Origin: Microbulbifer variabilis ATCC 700307
GTDB taxonomy: Bacteria > Pseudomonadota > Gammaproteobacteria > Pseudomonadales > Cellvibrionaceae
Direction: 5' to 3'
Assembly (NCBI RefSeq): GCF_000380565.1
Contig: NZ_AQYJ01000026.1
Span: 248,001-312,000, forward strand
DNA: 64,000 bases
A model generated the notes under the pieces. The model did not search any database. It was not told the DNA's origin and was given only the letters and a program-made list of their open reading frames with translations. The translations under genes and the position numbers were made by a program. The first letter of the stretch is position 1, and every line of letters starts with the position of its first letter. Below are positions 19,328 to 28,297 of this stretch, piece after piece.

Positions 19328-19354
19328 TTGCCGCCGGTTTCTTTTGGGCGGCAA
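19328..19354 (+). terminator. Terminator-like hairpin after the TraB-family gene
   Basis: TTGCCGCC (19328-19335) pairs perfectly with GGCGGCAA (19347-19354), loop 11 bases, 61 bases past the stop codon. TCTTCTTCC follows. It is probably the terminator for the TraB-family gene. Confidence 0.45.
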
Positions 19355-19532
19355 TCTTCTTCCCCCATTTCCCGACAGTCCAACAACTATTAACAGCAAT
19401 CATCGTTGCTCCATCGCGCGCGGGGTACATACAGAGAAAACCTAAGACTCCCTTACAACTGGTCCATGCACACTTGCTAAACTGCAACAACACGCCGCGG
19501 TCGCTAAGTACCGCTTTGATACGGAGCGTCAT

Positions 19533-20843
19533 ATGAAATGCTATGGCCTATATTGCGCCTTAGCCTTTGCTTTTCTATCGCCCCCTGCTTTGGCAGACAA
19601 AGCCGAATCGAAAGGGGGGCTCAAAATTGTCTCCGACGACGGGAACTTTTCTGCGGAACTTGGAGGTCGCATCCATTTTGACACCTACCTCTTTGATAAA
19701 GATGATAGCTACTATGAAGATCTCATTCTCATTGACGACTTTGAAGAACCGGTAAATACCACAGATTTCCGTCGGGTACGCCTGGCAATGAAAGGAAAGC
19801 TATGGGAATGGGAATATAAGCTCGAACGGGACTTTGCCACTAGCGGTACCGCTGGGCTTAGAGATGTTTATTTGGCGACCGAAGTCTTCGATGGAAGGCT
19901 CCGAATAGGAAACTACAAACCGAACCGTTCCATTAATGAGCTTACGTCCTCCAACGAAATCACCATGATGGAACGCGCCTTTGCTACCGCTGCCGGCATC
20001 TATGACAACCGAGGCAGGCAGCAGGGCATCGGCTGGAATACCTATTGGTGCTGCCATACTTTTGGCTTTGATTTGATAAATTTGCGCAATCCTGGCGACC
20101 CCCGCAATTCAGGTGTTGGCGCCACAACCAGGTTTACCTGGGCTCCGATTGATGACTATAAAAGTACATTGCATCTGGGTGCCTCGCTTAGTTATGAAGA
20201 TGCCAATCAAGACACTCCTCCTCGGAAGGCCCTAGTCGAATATGCCGGCCGCCGCGGCCCAGAGCAATTAGTCGCATTGAGCCCAGGCGGAAACGCTTTA
20301 TTCTTTGGGGAATTTGGCGATGAGGAGTTTTATCTTGGGAAGCCAGAAGGTGATGTACTGATACTGGGCCTGGAACTGGCTGGTACTTATGGCCCTTTTT
20401 TTGCTCAATCGGAGTATGCTATTGGCAGATTCTCCGGTGACTTTTTCCTCTCCGAGTTCACTTTCGAAAAGTTTTTTGGTGCCCCACCCAACTTCTTTTG
20501 CGACCCACTTACTGGTTGTTTTATCGGTGACCAAAGTGTCCATACTTGGTATATCACTGGAAGCTGGGCAGTAACCGGGCAGCACAAACCCTATAACTAT
20601 AAAAAGGGGCTTTTTGAGTCAATTAAGCCCCAGCCTCCAGCTGGGGCTTTCGAAGTGACGGCCCGTTACGACACAATTGAAAATCGCGACATTCCCGATA
20701 TGACGGTTCGAAATTTTGTCTTTGGGTTTAATTACTATTTCAATCCCAAAGTACGATTCATGTTAAATGTGACTCTAGGAAATAACCGCTTTACTGGAGA
20801 TCAAACCCGACAGTTTGCTGTTCGTATGCAGGGATTTTGGTAA
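19533..20843 (+). CDS. OprP/OprO-family phosphate- or polyphosphate-selective porin
   Basis: A 436-residue outer-membrane protein with signal peptide (cleavage near ALA|DKAES, residue 21). The domain has the PF07396-like layout: an N-terminal strand GGRIHFDTYLFD, the conserved FRRVRLAMKGKLWEWEYKLE, then YLATEVFDGRLRIGNYKPN, and a C-terminal Trp/aromatic end (FAVRMQGFW) for BAM recognition. OprP and OprO are trimeric anion porins induced by phosphate limitation. No Pho box was confirmed upstream, so the substrate is inferred from family only. Length is typical. Two internal Cys pairs (WCCH and FFCDPLTGCF) are unusual for a porin. Confidence 0.88.
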   Translation: MKCYGLYCALAFAFLSPPALADKAESKGGLKIVSDDGNFSAELGGRIHFDTYLFDKDDSYYEDLILIDDFEEPVNTTDFRRVRLAMKGKLWEWEYKLERDFATSGTAGLRDVYLATEVFDGRLRIGNYKPNRSINELTSSNEITMMERAFATAAGIYDNRGRQQGIGWNTYWCCHTFGFDLINLRNPGDPRNSGVGATTRFTWAPIDDYKSTLHLGASLSYEDANQDTPPRKALVEYAGRRGPEQLVALSPGGNALFFGEFGDEEFYLGKPEGDVLILGLELAGTYGPFFAQSEYAIGRFSGDFFLSEFTFEKFFGAPPNFFCDPLTGCFIGDQSVHTWYITGSWAVTGQHKPYNYKKGLFESIKPQPPAGAFEVTARYDTIENRDIPDMTVRNFVFGFNYYFNPKVRFMLNVTLGNNRFTGDQTRQFAVRMQGFW

Positions 20844-20900
20844 TTATCAACGAGGGAGGCTCAACGGCAAGCCGTCAAACCGCCCAATGAGAATTAATAA

Positions 20901-23900
20901 TTAACCAACCTGCTGGGCATTTGCAGGATCAAATACCTCCACTTCAGAGGCCCGTTTGATATCGCGCACCGGGTTTTCGAAGCGAGTGAGAGCCACATCA
21001 CGCTGTTGCCTGGCTTTCTCCAGATTGGCCTCTTTCACGTGGCCATAACCTCGAATTTCCTCTGGATAGTTGAGTAAATCAATAGCTGCGGCGTGGTTCT
21101 GTGCATTCAGCTCACCCATTACCTTATCGACCAACTCCTCATATTCGCTAATTAAGGCACGCTCCATTCTGCGCTCGGCAGTGTAACCAAACACATCCAA
21201 TACGGTACCACGCAGGAATTTTAATCTGGCCAGGACACCGAAGGCTTTAAACATCCATCCGCCAAACTTCATTTTGCGTGGGCGCCCCAATACCTTGTCA
21301 AAACGCGCCAGCAGGGGCGGGGCCAAGTTGAACTCCAACTCAATTTCGCCGCTGAAATTCTCCTGCAGGGATTGAGTAAAACGGCCATCGGTATATAAGC
21401 GCGCCACCTCGTATTCATCTTTATAGGCCAAGAGTTTGGCGTAATTACGCGCGACAGTCTCTGCAAGCTTGAGATTGCCCGGCACTTTAAGAACTTCCGC
21501 TGCCTTCACCTTATCCACCAGGTTTTGGTAGCGCTGCGCCAGTTCAGTATTCTGGTAACCAGTGAGATGCTTTACCCGGTGAGCAACCACTTCTTCCAAC
21601 CCCTGCGGTAAAGCTACAGGGACTTGGTCGTGAGCCAGTAGCTTGTTTAAGGTTTTGGAATCAGCAGCGGCAAGGCGACCAGCGGCAAAGCCCTGCAGGT
21701 TGCCCTCAACTGCAACACCATTCAGCTCAATAGCCTGTAACAACGACTCCTGAGAAAGCGGCAATAACCCTTTTTGCCAGGCAAAACCCAACATAAAGAT
21801 ATTTGCGGCCAGGGTATCCCCCAGTGCCAACTTGGTGAGCCTATGCGCCTCTACAGACTCCAACTCACAAACAGCATTACTCAAGGTGTCTAATACAGCC
21901 TGAGGCGAGTGTGCATCTTCACGACCCAAAACAGTAGCAGCGGTTGGACTCAGATGGGTATTTACCACTGCCCGACTATGGGTTTCATCCAGCTTAGCCA
22001 GACAGGCTGCGAGGTTGCCCGCGGCAATCAGGTCACAAGCCATCAGCGCGTCTGCTCGACCATCAGAAATACGAACAGCCTGCAACGCGTCAGGCTTTGC
22101 AGCAAAGCGGATATGGGAATAAACCGCCCCGCCCTTTTGCGCAAGGCCAGTCTGATCCAGGGTACTGCAGGCCTTACCTTCAATGTGGGCTGCCATTGCC
22201 AGCAAAGCACCGATAGTAACCACTCCGGTTCCACCTACACCGGTTACCAGGAAGTTAAACGGCTCATCCAGGGCGGGTAGTTGCGGTGCAGATAATTTAT
22301 CCGCCTCAGTGCGTAACACATCGCCAACCCCGGCACCTTTGGCCAGGCGCCCACCTTTCACAGTAACAAACGATGGGCAAAAACCATTGATGCAGGAGAG
22401 GTCCTGATTGCAACCAGTCTGGTTTACCCGGCGTTTATCCCCCAGGGCAGTAGCAACTTTTTCTACCGCGATACAGCTGGATTGCTGCACGCAGTCACCA
22501 CAGCCTTCACACACCAGCTCATTGATAAACGGGCGCCCCTCTGCCTGGGGTAACAGGCCGCGTTTGCGCTTGCGGCGCAGCTCAGTAGCGCAGGTTTGGT
22601 CGTAGATAATTACTGTACAACCTTCGACTTCGCGAAGCTCTTCCATAACCGCCGGCATATAATCGCGATGGCGGATCTCCACCTCGGCAGGGAAAGATAG
22701 AGCACCCTTATATTTATCCGGGTTATCCATCACCAGTACAACTTTCTGCACCCCCTCAGCCAATACCTGGCGACAGATCATATCCGGTGCCAGCTCTCCG
22801 TCATGGGGCTGGCCACCTGTCATAGCGACAGCGTCGTTAAACAGAATTTTGTAGGTGATATTCACCTTGGCTGCGACAGACGCCCGAATGGCCAAGATTC
22901 CTGAGTGAAAATAAGTGCCATCACCCAAGTTCACGAATACGTGCTTTTCACTGGTAAAAGGCGCCTGGCCTACCCAGTTGACGCCCTCGGCGCCCATCTG
23001 AGTAAAGGTAAAAGTCTCCCTATCGAGCCACTGGGCCATATAGTGACAGCCAATTCCCGCGAGAGCACGGCTACCCTCAGGCACTTTAGTTGAGCGGTTA
23101 TGGGGGCAACCGGCGCAGAACATGGGCAAGCGTGAAACACTGGAGCCCGCCTGCTGGGAAATCCGCTGGGAAAGGGCATTGAGGCGCATCAGGCGATGGC
23201 GACCACGCTCACCCAACTTGTCGTCACCCAACACAAAGCCCAAAACCTGGGCAACAATCGCCGGTGAAAGCTCACCGTAAGCGGGCATCAGTGGCTGGTC
23301 ATGCTCATCCACCTTACCGAGAATACGCGGGAAATTAGGGTCTTTAACGTGGACGTTATACAGCTCCTCTTTAAGCTGCACTTCCATCAAGCTGCGCTTC
23401 TCCTCCAGCACTAGCAGGGTATCCAGGCCTCGAGCAAATTCCTGAATGCCAGGTACATCCAGCGGGTAAGTCATACCCACCTTGAGAATCCGAATTCCAA
23501 GCTGCTTAGCCTGGCCTTCATCAATCCCCATATCCTCAAAAGCCTGCATCAGGTCAAGATGGGCCTTGCCGGTAGTGACGATGCCGAGACTGGCCTCGGG
23601 ATTTTCCAGCACAACTTTGTTCAGATTATTGGCACGGGCAAAAGCCAACGCTGCCGGACGCTTATAACGCCACAGGCGCTCCTCCTGCTCCAGGGGGTTA
23701 TCCTGTTTGCGAATGTTTAACCCCCCCTCGGGGCGCTCGATTTCCGGATAGGTGAACTGCACACGCTGCGAGCCCACTTCTACCGTGGCAGAACTGTCCA
23801 TATTTTCCGCCAGAGTGATCATCGCTACCCAGCAGCCACTGAAGCGGGACAACTCCAAGCCATAATGACCATAATCCAGTACCTCCTGCACAGTGGCGGG

Positions 23901-24458
23901 GTTGAGCACTGGAATATGCATATCTACGAAAGCAAATTCAGATTGGCCCGGGTATGAAGATGACTTACAGCCGTGGTCGTCGCCGGCCACAATCAGGGCT
24001 CCACCCTTTGGAGAGGACCCTGCAGCATTCGCATGGCGGAAAGCATCACAGGAGCGGTCCACACCCGGTGTCTTTCCATACCAAATGCCACAGACGCCAT
24101 CTACCTCAGCGCCTTCAAACAGACCCACTTGCTGGGAACCCCATACCGCAGTCGCAGCCAGCTCTTCATTGACGCCCGGCTGGAAACGAATATTGTGCTG
24201 CCCCAGTAGTTTTTTGGCGCGAGAAAGCTGCAAATCATAGCCACCCAGCGGTGATCCGCGGTAACCAGAGATAAAAGTCGCGGTATTGAGACCGCGGGAT
24301 TGATCCATACGCATCTGGTCGATCGGCAGGCGCACCAACGCCTGGATGCCAGAGAGAAGCACACGGCCTTTAAGGGTGGTATAGCGATCGTCCAGGGATA
24401 CTTGCTTCTTTACCTGGTTGTCCGCCGCGCGCTGGGGACTGGTTACGTTATCAGTCAT
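20901..24458 (-). CDS. Indolepyruvate ferredoxin oxidoreductase-family protein (fused subunits)
   Basis: A 1185-residue 2-oxoacid:acceptor oxidoreductase in which the TPP-binding alpha part, the Fe-S segment and the gamma-type part are fused. Visible are RGSPLGGYDLQLSRA near the N-terminus, the central TPP region (GLGDGTYFHSG-like NLGDGTYFHSG, AMTGGQPHDGE), a [4Fe-4S] motif CEGCGDCVQQSSC, and the gamma-domain start GVGGTGVVTIGALLAMAA. Such enzymes oxidatively decarboxylate aryl- or branched-chain 2-oxoacids to acyl-CoA. It is divergent from an Lrp/AsnC regulator, a common pairing that suggests amino-acid-responsive control. The ATG at 24458 has AGGT just upstream. The precise substrate cannot be assigned. 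Confidence 0.93.
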   Translation of the reverse strand: MTDNVTSPQRAADNQVKKQVSLDDRYTTLKGRVLLSGIQALVRLPIDQMRMDQSRGLNTATFISGYRGSPLGGYDLQLSRAKKLLGQHNIRFQPGVNEELAATAVWGSQQVGLFEGAEVDGVCGIWYGKTPGVDRSCDAFRHANAAGSSPKGGALIVAGDDHGCKSSSYPGQSEFAFVDMHIPVLNPATVQEVLDYGHYGLELSRFSGCWVAMITLAENMDSSATVEVGSQRVQFTYPEIERPEGGLNIRKQDNPLEQEERLWRYKRPAALAFARANNLNKVVLENPEASLGIVTTGKAHLDLMQAFEDMGIDEGQAKQLGIRILKVGMTYPLDVPGIQEFARGLDTLLVLEEKRSLMEVQLKEELYNVHVKDPNFPRILGKVDEHDQPLMPAYGELSPAIVAQVLGFVLGDDKLGERGRHRLMRLNALSQRISQQAGSSVSRLPMFCAGCPHNRSTKVPEGSRALAGIGCHYMAQWLDRETFTFTQMGAEGVNWVGQAPFTSEKHVFVNLGDGTYFHSGILAIRASVAAKVNITYKILFNDAVAMTGGQPHDGELAPDMICRQVLAEGVQKVVLVMDNPDKYKGALSFPAEVEIRHRDYMPAVMEELREVEGCTVIIYDQTCATELRRKRKRGLLPQAEGRPFINELVCEGCGDCVQQSSCIAVEKVATALGDKRRVNQTGCNQDLSCINGFCPSFVTVKGGRLAKGAGVGDVLRTEADKLSAPQLPALDEPFNFLVTGVGGTGVVTIGALLAMAAHIEGKACSTLDQTGLAQKGGAVYSHIRFAAKPDALQAVRISDGRADALMACDLIAAGNLAACLAKLDETHSRAVVNTHLSPTAATVLGREDAHSPQAVLDTLSNAVCELESVEAHRLTKLALGDTLAANIFMLGFAWQKGLLPLSQESLLQAIELNGVAVEGNLQGFAAGRLAAADSKTLNKLLAHDQVPVALPQGLEEVVAHRVKHLTGYQNTELAQRYQNLVDKVKAAEVLKVPGNLKLAETVARNYAKLLAYKDEYEVARLYTDGRFTQSLQENFSGEIELEFNLAPPLLARFDKVLGRPRKMKFGGWMFKAFGVLARLKFLRGTVLDVFGYTAERRMERALISEYEELVDKVMGELNAQNHAAAIDLLNYPEEIRGYGHVKEANLEKARQQRDVALTRFENPVRDIKRASEVEVFDPANAQQVG

Positions 24459-24664
24459 ACACCTAACTTCCGGTCGTTTATTCTTCTCGAAACTCGGTTC
24501 GAGTTTTAAGTCATTATTCTTCCGAATCGCCTCGTATCAGCAGTCGGATGCCGGGTTCGTGATGGGCCCACAGAATCCTTTGGCGGGCAATCACAAAAAG
24601 CACCCGCCCTGAGACGGATTGGTCAGGTCATACTAGTTCGTTAAGCGCAACAGAGCATTGCTTT

Positions 24665-24689
24665 ATTTACGTAAATGTGCGTAAATTTG
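24665..24689. promoter_or_regulatory. Putative Lrp-type operator in the divergent intergenic region
   Basis: ATTTACG (24665-24671) and CGTAAAT (24680-24686) form an inverted repeat with an 8-base spacer. The same bases form a direct repeat: CGTAAATGTG (24670-24679) followed at exactly 10 bp by CGTAAATTTG (24680-24689). The site lies 47 bases before the Lrp-family start and about 205 bases before the divergent oxidoreductase. One-turn spacing is typical of cooperative regulator sites. Confidence 0.5.
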
Positions 24690-24735
24690 TGATGAAAATC
24701 TCGATCGATCAAATTTTTATAGGATAGGAGTCTTT

Positions 24736-25206
24736 ATGAAGCGTTCGACAGACCTGGATGATTTTGACCGTAAGATTCTGCGAGCGCTGCAGGAGAACGC
24801 CGATTATTCCATGGCGGAGCTAGGAGACAAAGTCGGCCTCTCCCACACTCCCTGCTGGCGCCGGATCAAAAGGCTGGAGGCGGAAGGGATTATCCGTGGC
24901 CGGGTAACCCTGCTGGACCCCCGCAAGTTAGACCTGGGAGTGACAGTATACTGCTATGTCACTATCCACAACCATGACGAAGAATCCCTGAACAATTTTG
25001 AGTCTGCGGTCCAGGATGTCCAGGAAGTTGTAGAGTGTTATTCAACCAGTGGTGACAAAGACTATGTTCTACGTGTTGTCGTGGACAGCGTGGAGCATTA
25101 TGAGCAACTTCTAAAGCGCTCTCTGGTGCACCTGCCCAACGTGGCCTCGGTGAACTCTACTTTTGCCTTAAAGCAAGTGAAGTACACTACCCAGCTTCCC
25201 CTCTGA
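24736..25206 (+). CDS. Lrp/AsnC family transcriptional regulator
   Basis: A 156-residue feast/famine regulator. The N-terminal winged HTH (about 8-60) reads LDDFDRKILRALQENADYS with recognition-helix region VGLSHTPCWRRIKRLEAEG. The C-terminal RAM/ligand domain (about 70-150) includes VVECYSTSGDKDYVLRVV. The family binds amino acids and forms dimers or octamers. Head-to-head orientation with the oxidoreductase suggests local control of that gene and autoregulation. ATAGGAG before the ATG is a good ribosome site. It ends before a shared hairpin and faces the shikimate-kinase-like gene tail to tail. Confidence 0.94.
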   Translation: MKRSTDLDDFDRKILRALQENADYSMAELGDKVGLSHTPCWRRIKRLEAEGIIRGRVTLLDPRKLDLGVTVYCYVTIHNHDEESLNNFESAVQDVQEVVECYSTSGDKDYVLRVVVDSVEHYEQLLKRSLVHLPNVASVNSTFALKQVKYTTQLPL

Positions 25207-25221
25207 GGAAAGATATAAGTC

Positions 25222-25246
25222 AGAGCCCCAACAATCAAGGGGCTCT
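25222..25246. terminator. Bidirectional terminator-like hairpin
   Basis: AGAGCCCC (25222-25229) pairs with GGGGCTCT (25239-25246), loop 9 bases, lying between the convergent ends of the Lrp-family gene and the kinase gene. No T-run is present on either side. Confidence 0.5.
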
Positions 25247-25261
25247 ACTGCCGCTCTAGGG

Positions 25262-25768
25262 TTATCGTGGCAGTTGACTTAACAACCGATCCAAAGCCTG
25301 CTGCATGGTCAGACCGTCGCAGTCTACCGTAATGTCCGCATATTCCCGGTACAGAGCTTGGCGTTCAGTAAACAGGGCTTCAAAAGTCTGCCCCGGAGCC
25401 TTGGCAATCCCGCGACTTTCATAATTGTGAATACGGCGGCGCAACTCTTCAGCAGAGCACTCCAAGAACACGATTGTGCCGAGCTCTTTTAAATTGGCCA
25501 TACCTTCGTCGCTATAGACAGCGCTGCCACCCGTAGCAATGACATGGCTGGGCAGATGGGAAGCCGCGATCACTTCTCCCTCAATAGCCCTCAAATTCAA
25601 ATAGTCGCTTTCTGCCATGATCTCCTGCAGGGTTTTCCCCTCCCTGGCTTGGATCAGTACATCGGTATCGACAAAGTCCAGAGCCAACTCCTTTGCCAGC
25701 AACACACCCAGGGTGCTCTTGCCTGCACCAGGCATACCAATCAGAACAATACTTTTTCTTTTTTTCAT
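25262..25768 (-). CDS. Shikimate-kinase-like P-loop kinase
   Basis: A 168-residue P-loop kinase with Walker A GMPGAGKSTLG, the substrate-binding VDTDVLIQ, the LNLRAIEGEVI arginine, ATGGSAVYS where shikimate kinases usually have a GGG, and the lid TERQALYREYADITV. This looks like AroK/AroL, but the gene is not with aroB. It lies at the end of a run of glycan- and lipid-type genes, so it may phosphorylate something else. I chose the ATG at 25768; a GTG at 25816 would add 16 residues and overlap the upstream gene by 11 bases, and neither has a clear ribosome site. The kinase call is firm; the substrate is not. Confidence 0.8.
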   Translation of the reverse strand: MKKRKSIVLIGMPGAGKSTLGVLLAKELALDFVDTDVLIQAREGKTLQEIMAESDYLNLRAIEGEVIAASHLPSHVIATGGSAVYSDEGMANLKELGTIVFLECSAEELRRRIHNYESRGIAKAPGQTFEALFTERQALYREYADITVDCDGLTMQQALDRLLSQLPR

Positions 25769-25805
25769 CAGTTCAAATGTTCGAGAATAAATCGTGCATA
25801 CCTTT

Positions 25806-26528
25806 TTAATCCCCACGGCGAGGGAAAACTACCGAACGCAACCAACCTAAGACGCCGTTGCCCTTGAGCATCATCTTGTCAAGCTCATCCAGATTATGGG
25901 CCTGGCGAAAAGCATCGGCAAATAATGCCTCACGAGTAATCATTCGGCGTTTGGGATTAATACTTTTTACAGGCTTTGCAGGATTACCAGCAACTACAGT
26001 ATTTGCCGGAACATCCTTGGTAACCACACTGCCTGCTCCAACCACCGAATTATCCCCAATACTCACCCCCTTACAAATCGTCGCACTATCACCAATCCAG
26101 ACATTATTTCCCAAGCGGACTGGTGCAGTGCAGCGAAAAGGCCTGGTGCGATTATAGAGTCCATGCCAATCCGAATCCGAAATATATACATTCGCGGCAA
26201 TCATACAGGCGTTGCCAATTTCTATGGACTGTGCAGCGGAAATACGCACACCCGGGGAAATCAGCACATAATCACCGATGGTGATAAATGCCTCGCCACC
26301 CTTATGGCCAAATGTCGTAAAGCGAATACATTTTTCTGCATTGGAAATTAAATGGGGATAATTACCAATACGGACATTACTGCCAAAAACATAGACCGAA
26401 GAGGGATCCATCACTTCAGGCTCGACCCCCATGGCATCAAATTGTGGCAGCAGAAAGTACTCAGTGCGCCAGTTGCGCCAACGCAACTGTAAACGCTTCA
26501 TCCAATAGGGCCTATGGTCCTTGCGCAT
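25806..26528 (-). CDS. Left-handed beta-helix (hexapeptide) acyltransferase
   Basis: A 240-residue acyltransferase with imperfect hexapeptide repeats from about residue 45 (VFGSNVRIGNYP) through VRLGNNVWIGDSATICKGVS and IGDNSVVGAGSVVTKDVPAN, ending with the CoA-site signature VVAGNPAKPVKSI. This is the NodL/LacA/WecH-like branch, usually O-acetylating a sugar. The N-terminal 40 residues are basic and partly hydrophobic. A C-terminal tail of about 50 residues carries no repeat. Its stop lies 37 bases before the chosen start of the kinase gene. It is likely part of a surface-sugar modification pathway; the acceptor is unknown. Confidence 0.88.
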   Translation of the reverse strand: MRKDHRPYWMKRLQLRWRNWRTEYFLLPQFDAMGVEPEVMDPSSVYVFGSNVRIGNYPHLISNAEKCIRFTTFGHKGGEAFITIGDYVLISPGVRISAAQSIEIGNACMIAANVYISDSDWHGLYNRTRPFRCTAPVRLGNNVWIGDSATICKGVSIGDNSVVGAGSVVTKDVPANTVVAGNPAKPVKSINPKRRMITREALFADAFRQAHNLDELDKMMLKGNGVLGWLRSVVFPRRGD

Positions 26529-26635
26529 ACATTAAATTCTGTTTGATTTAGCACTACATATAAAACAAATCGCAATTGCTTTTGTATAAGCAGCGGTTTA
26601 GTGTTTGGTCCACAAAAAATAGCAAGCGGTTACCC

Positions 26636-27253
26636 ATGTCCATTAAATTATCTATCGATATTCGAGCTATCAAAGGATTTCTTGCTGCCCATGAAGGTGA
26701 AGCACTTTACCATCTGGCCGCGGAGGCCAGCGGCCTGGGCCCCTGCCTGGAGGTCGGCAGCTACTGCGGAAAATCGACAGTGTACCTAGCTACCGCCTGC
26801 AAACTCACAGACAATGTGGTCTTCGCTGTGGACCACCACCGCGGCTCGGAGGAGCATCAACCCGGCGAGGAGTACCACGACCCGGACCTTTTTGATGAAA
26901 GAGCCCAATTAATGGACAGCTTTCGCAATTTTCGCGCAAATATCCGTGCAGCTGAGCTCGAGGACTGGGTAGTTCCTGTCGTGGCCCCCTCTGCTATCGC
27001 TGCACGCCACTGGAATACACCTCTCGGCTTGGTGTTTATTGACGGAGGCCACTCTTTGGAAGCTGCGATGACCGACTACCGCAGCTGGTCCCGCCATATT
27101 GTTCCCGGTGGCTACCTCGCCATCCACGATATATTCCCGGACCCGGCCGACGGCGGCCAGGCCCCTTACGATATTTACAAGCTAGCCCTGGCTTCCGCTC
27201 AGTTCGAGCTCGTCGAAACTGTAGACACCCTGGGTATCCTGAGACGTATTTGA
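26636..27253 (+). CDS. Class I SAM-dependent methyltransferase (Methyltransf_24 type)
   Basis: A 205-residue enzyme with SAM motif I CLEVGSYCGKSTVYLATAC, an acidic residue after VVFAVDHH, and the FIDGGHSLEAAMTDYRSW region of the MT24/CmcI-like group often found with glycan genes. The ATG at 26636 (MSIKLSIDIRAIKGFLAAHE) is preferred; the frame is open 20 codons upstream but that part shows no domain. The gene runs toward the toroid-protein gene, and the last 72 bases of each coding region overlap in antisense. It is divergent from the acetyltransferase. The methyl acceptor is unknown. Confidence 0.85.
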   Translation: MSIKLSIDIRAIKGFLAAHEGEALYHLAAEASGLGPCLEVGSYCGKSTVYLATACKLTDNVVFAVDHHRGSEEHQPGEEYHDPDLFDERAQLMDSFRNFRANIRAAELEDWVVPVVAPSAIAARHWNTPLGLVFIDGGHSLEAAMTDYRSWSRHIVPGGYLAIHDIFPDPADGGQAPYDIYKLALASAQFELVETVDTLGILRRI

Positions 27254-28297
27254 AGACAGTTGTACCGATGTAAACAAACTACTCGCCGGCGTCAGGTCGG
27301 CGAGTGCATCCGCCGCCAACAACATAGCACCCACAGTCCAAGTAGTTTTCTCTTCCGGCCAAACTGCCTCATCCCGATAGACATAACCAGTCCAGTAACC
27401 GCCATCACTGTCCTGCCAGCGGTGAAGCCCCCGAAATATAATCTCAGCACGGGAACGCTGCCCTGCAGCCAATAGTGCCATTGTCAGCTCGCAAGATTCC
27501 GCCACAGTTACCCAGGGCTCATCATTAACACAGCGACAACCCAGTCCCGCCACGACAAACTCATCCCAACGCTGATGCAGGCGAGTGCGAGCAGCTTCTC
27601 CAGAAAAGGCCCCTGTTAACACAGGATAAAACCAATCCATGGAAAAGCGTGCCTTACTTTCCCAGGTTCGATCGAAACGTTCCGGCTTGTGCCGCAAAGC
27701 GTACCCCAAAGCCTGGCGCCCCTGCTCCCAATTGGGGCGGTCAACACGCAGCTCTCTGGCAATGTTGATGGCACATTCGAGGCTCTTAAAAACCGAAGAA
27801 CAGCCAGTTATCAGGGCATCTTTCTTTGGCTCTCCCTCTGCATCCACCGCCCAGTGAATTTCCCCGTGCTCCGTCTGCAGTGCCAAAACAAAATCAATTG
27901 CACGCTCAACCATCTGCCAGTAGCGACGCAAAAAGCCTTTGTCTCCGCTAATCAGATAAAAGTGCCAAATGCCGGTGGCCACATAGGCAACAAAATTTGT
28001 CTCGCGGCGCTCACGATTATCAACAGCACCGTTTTTGTATGCCGCCCACCAGCTGCCATCGGCCAACTGAATATCTGCCAACCAGCGATAAGCTTTTTCT
28101 GCGGCGGCAAATTCACCTGCGATTGCCAAGCCCATGGCCGCCTCAACGTGATCCCAGGGATCGGCATAATGTCCCTTAAACCAGGGAATAGAGCCATCGG
28201 GCAGTTGCTGGGAGAGAATATAGGCAGCACTGTCACGGACAAACCCATCGGGAAAGAGGTTTGTGTTTTTTACCGGAGGAATAACCATCTCACTCAC
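27182..28297 (-). CDS. Alpha/alpha-toroid protein, prenyltransferase/squalene-oxidase-repeat-like
   Basis: A 371-residue protein built from helical repeats with toroid-type motifs (ILSQQLPDGSIPWFKG, LADIQLADGSWWAAY, RWQDSDGGYWTGYV), as in terpene cyclases, glycosidase-like or prenyltransferase-like alpha/alpha barrels. No DxDD cyclase motif or zinc-prenyltransferase triad is evident, so catalysis is unproven. Its ATG overlaps the stop of the upstream methyltransferase by 4 bases (ATGA), showing tight co-translation. The 3' end overlaps the opposite-strand methyltransferase by 72 bases. The last 40 residues are low-complexity Ser/Thr-rich. It probably acts with the methyltransferase and GT4 of the same operon. 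Confidence 0.75.
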   Translation of the reverse strand: MSEMVIPPVKNTNLFPDGFVRDSAAYILSQQLPDGSIPWFKGHYADPWDHVEAAMGLAIAGEFAAAEKAYRWLADIQLADGSWWAAYKNGAVDNRERRETNFVAYVATGIWHFYLISGDKGFLRRYWQMVERAIDFVLALQTEHGEIHWAVDAEGEPKKDALITGCSSVFKSLECAINIARELRVDRPNWEQGRQALGYALRHKPERFDRTWESKARFSMDWFYPVLTGAFSGEAARTRLHQRWDEFVVAGLGCRCVNDEPWVTVAESCELTMALLAAGQRSRAEIIFRGLHRWQDSDGGYWTGYVYRDEAVWPEEKTTWTVGAMLLAADALADLTPASSLFTSVQLSSNTSQDTQGVYSFDELELSGSQG

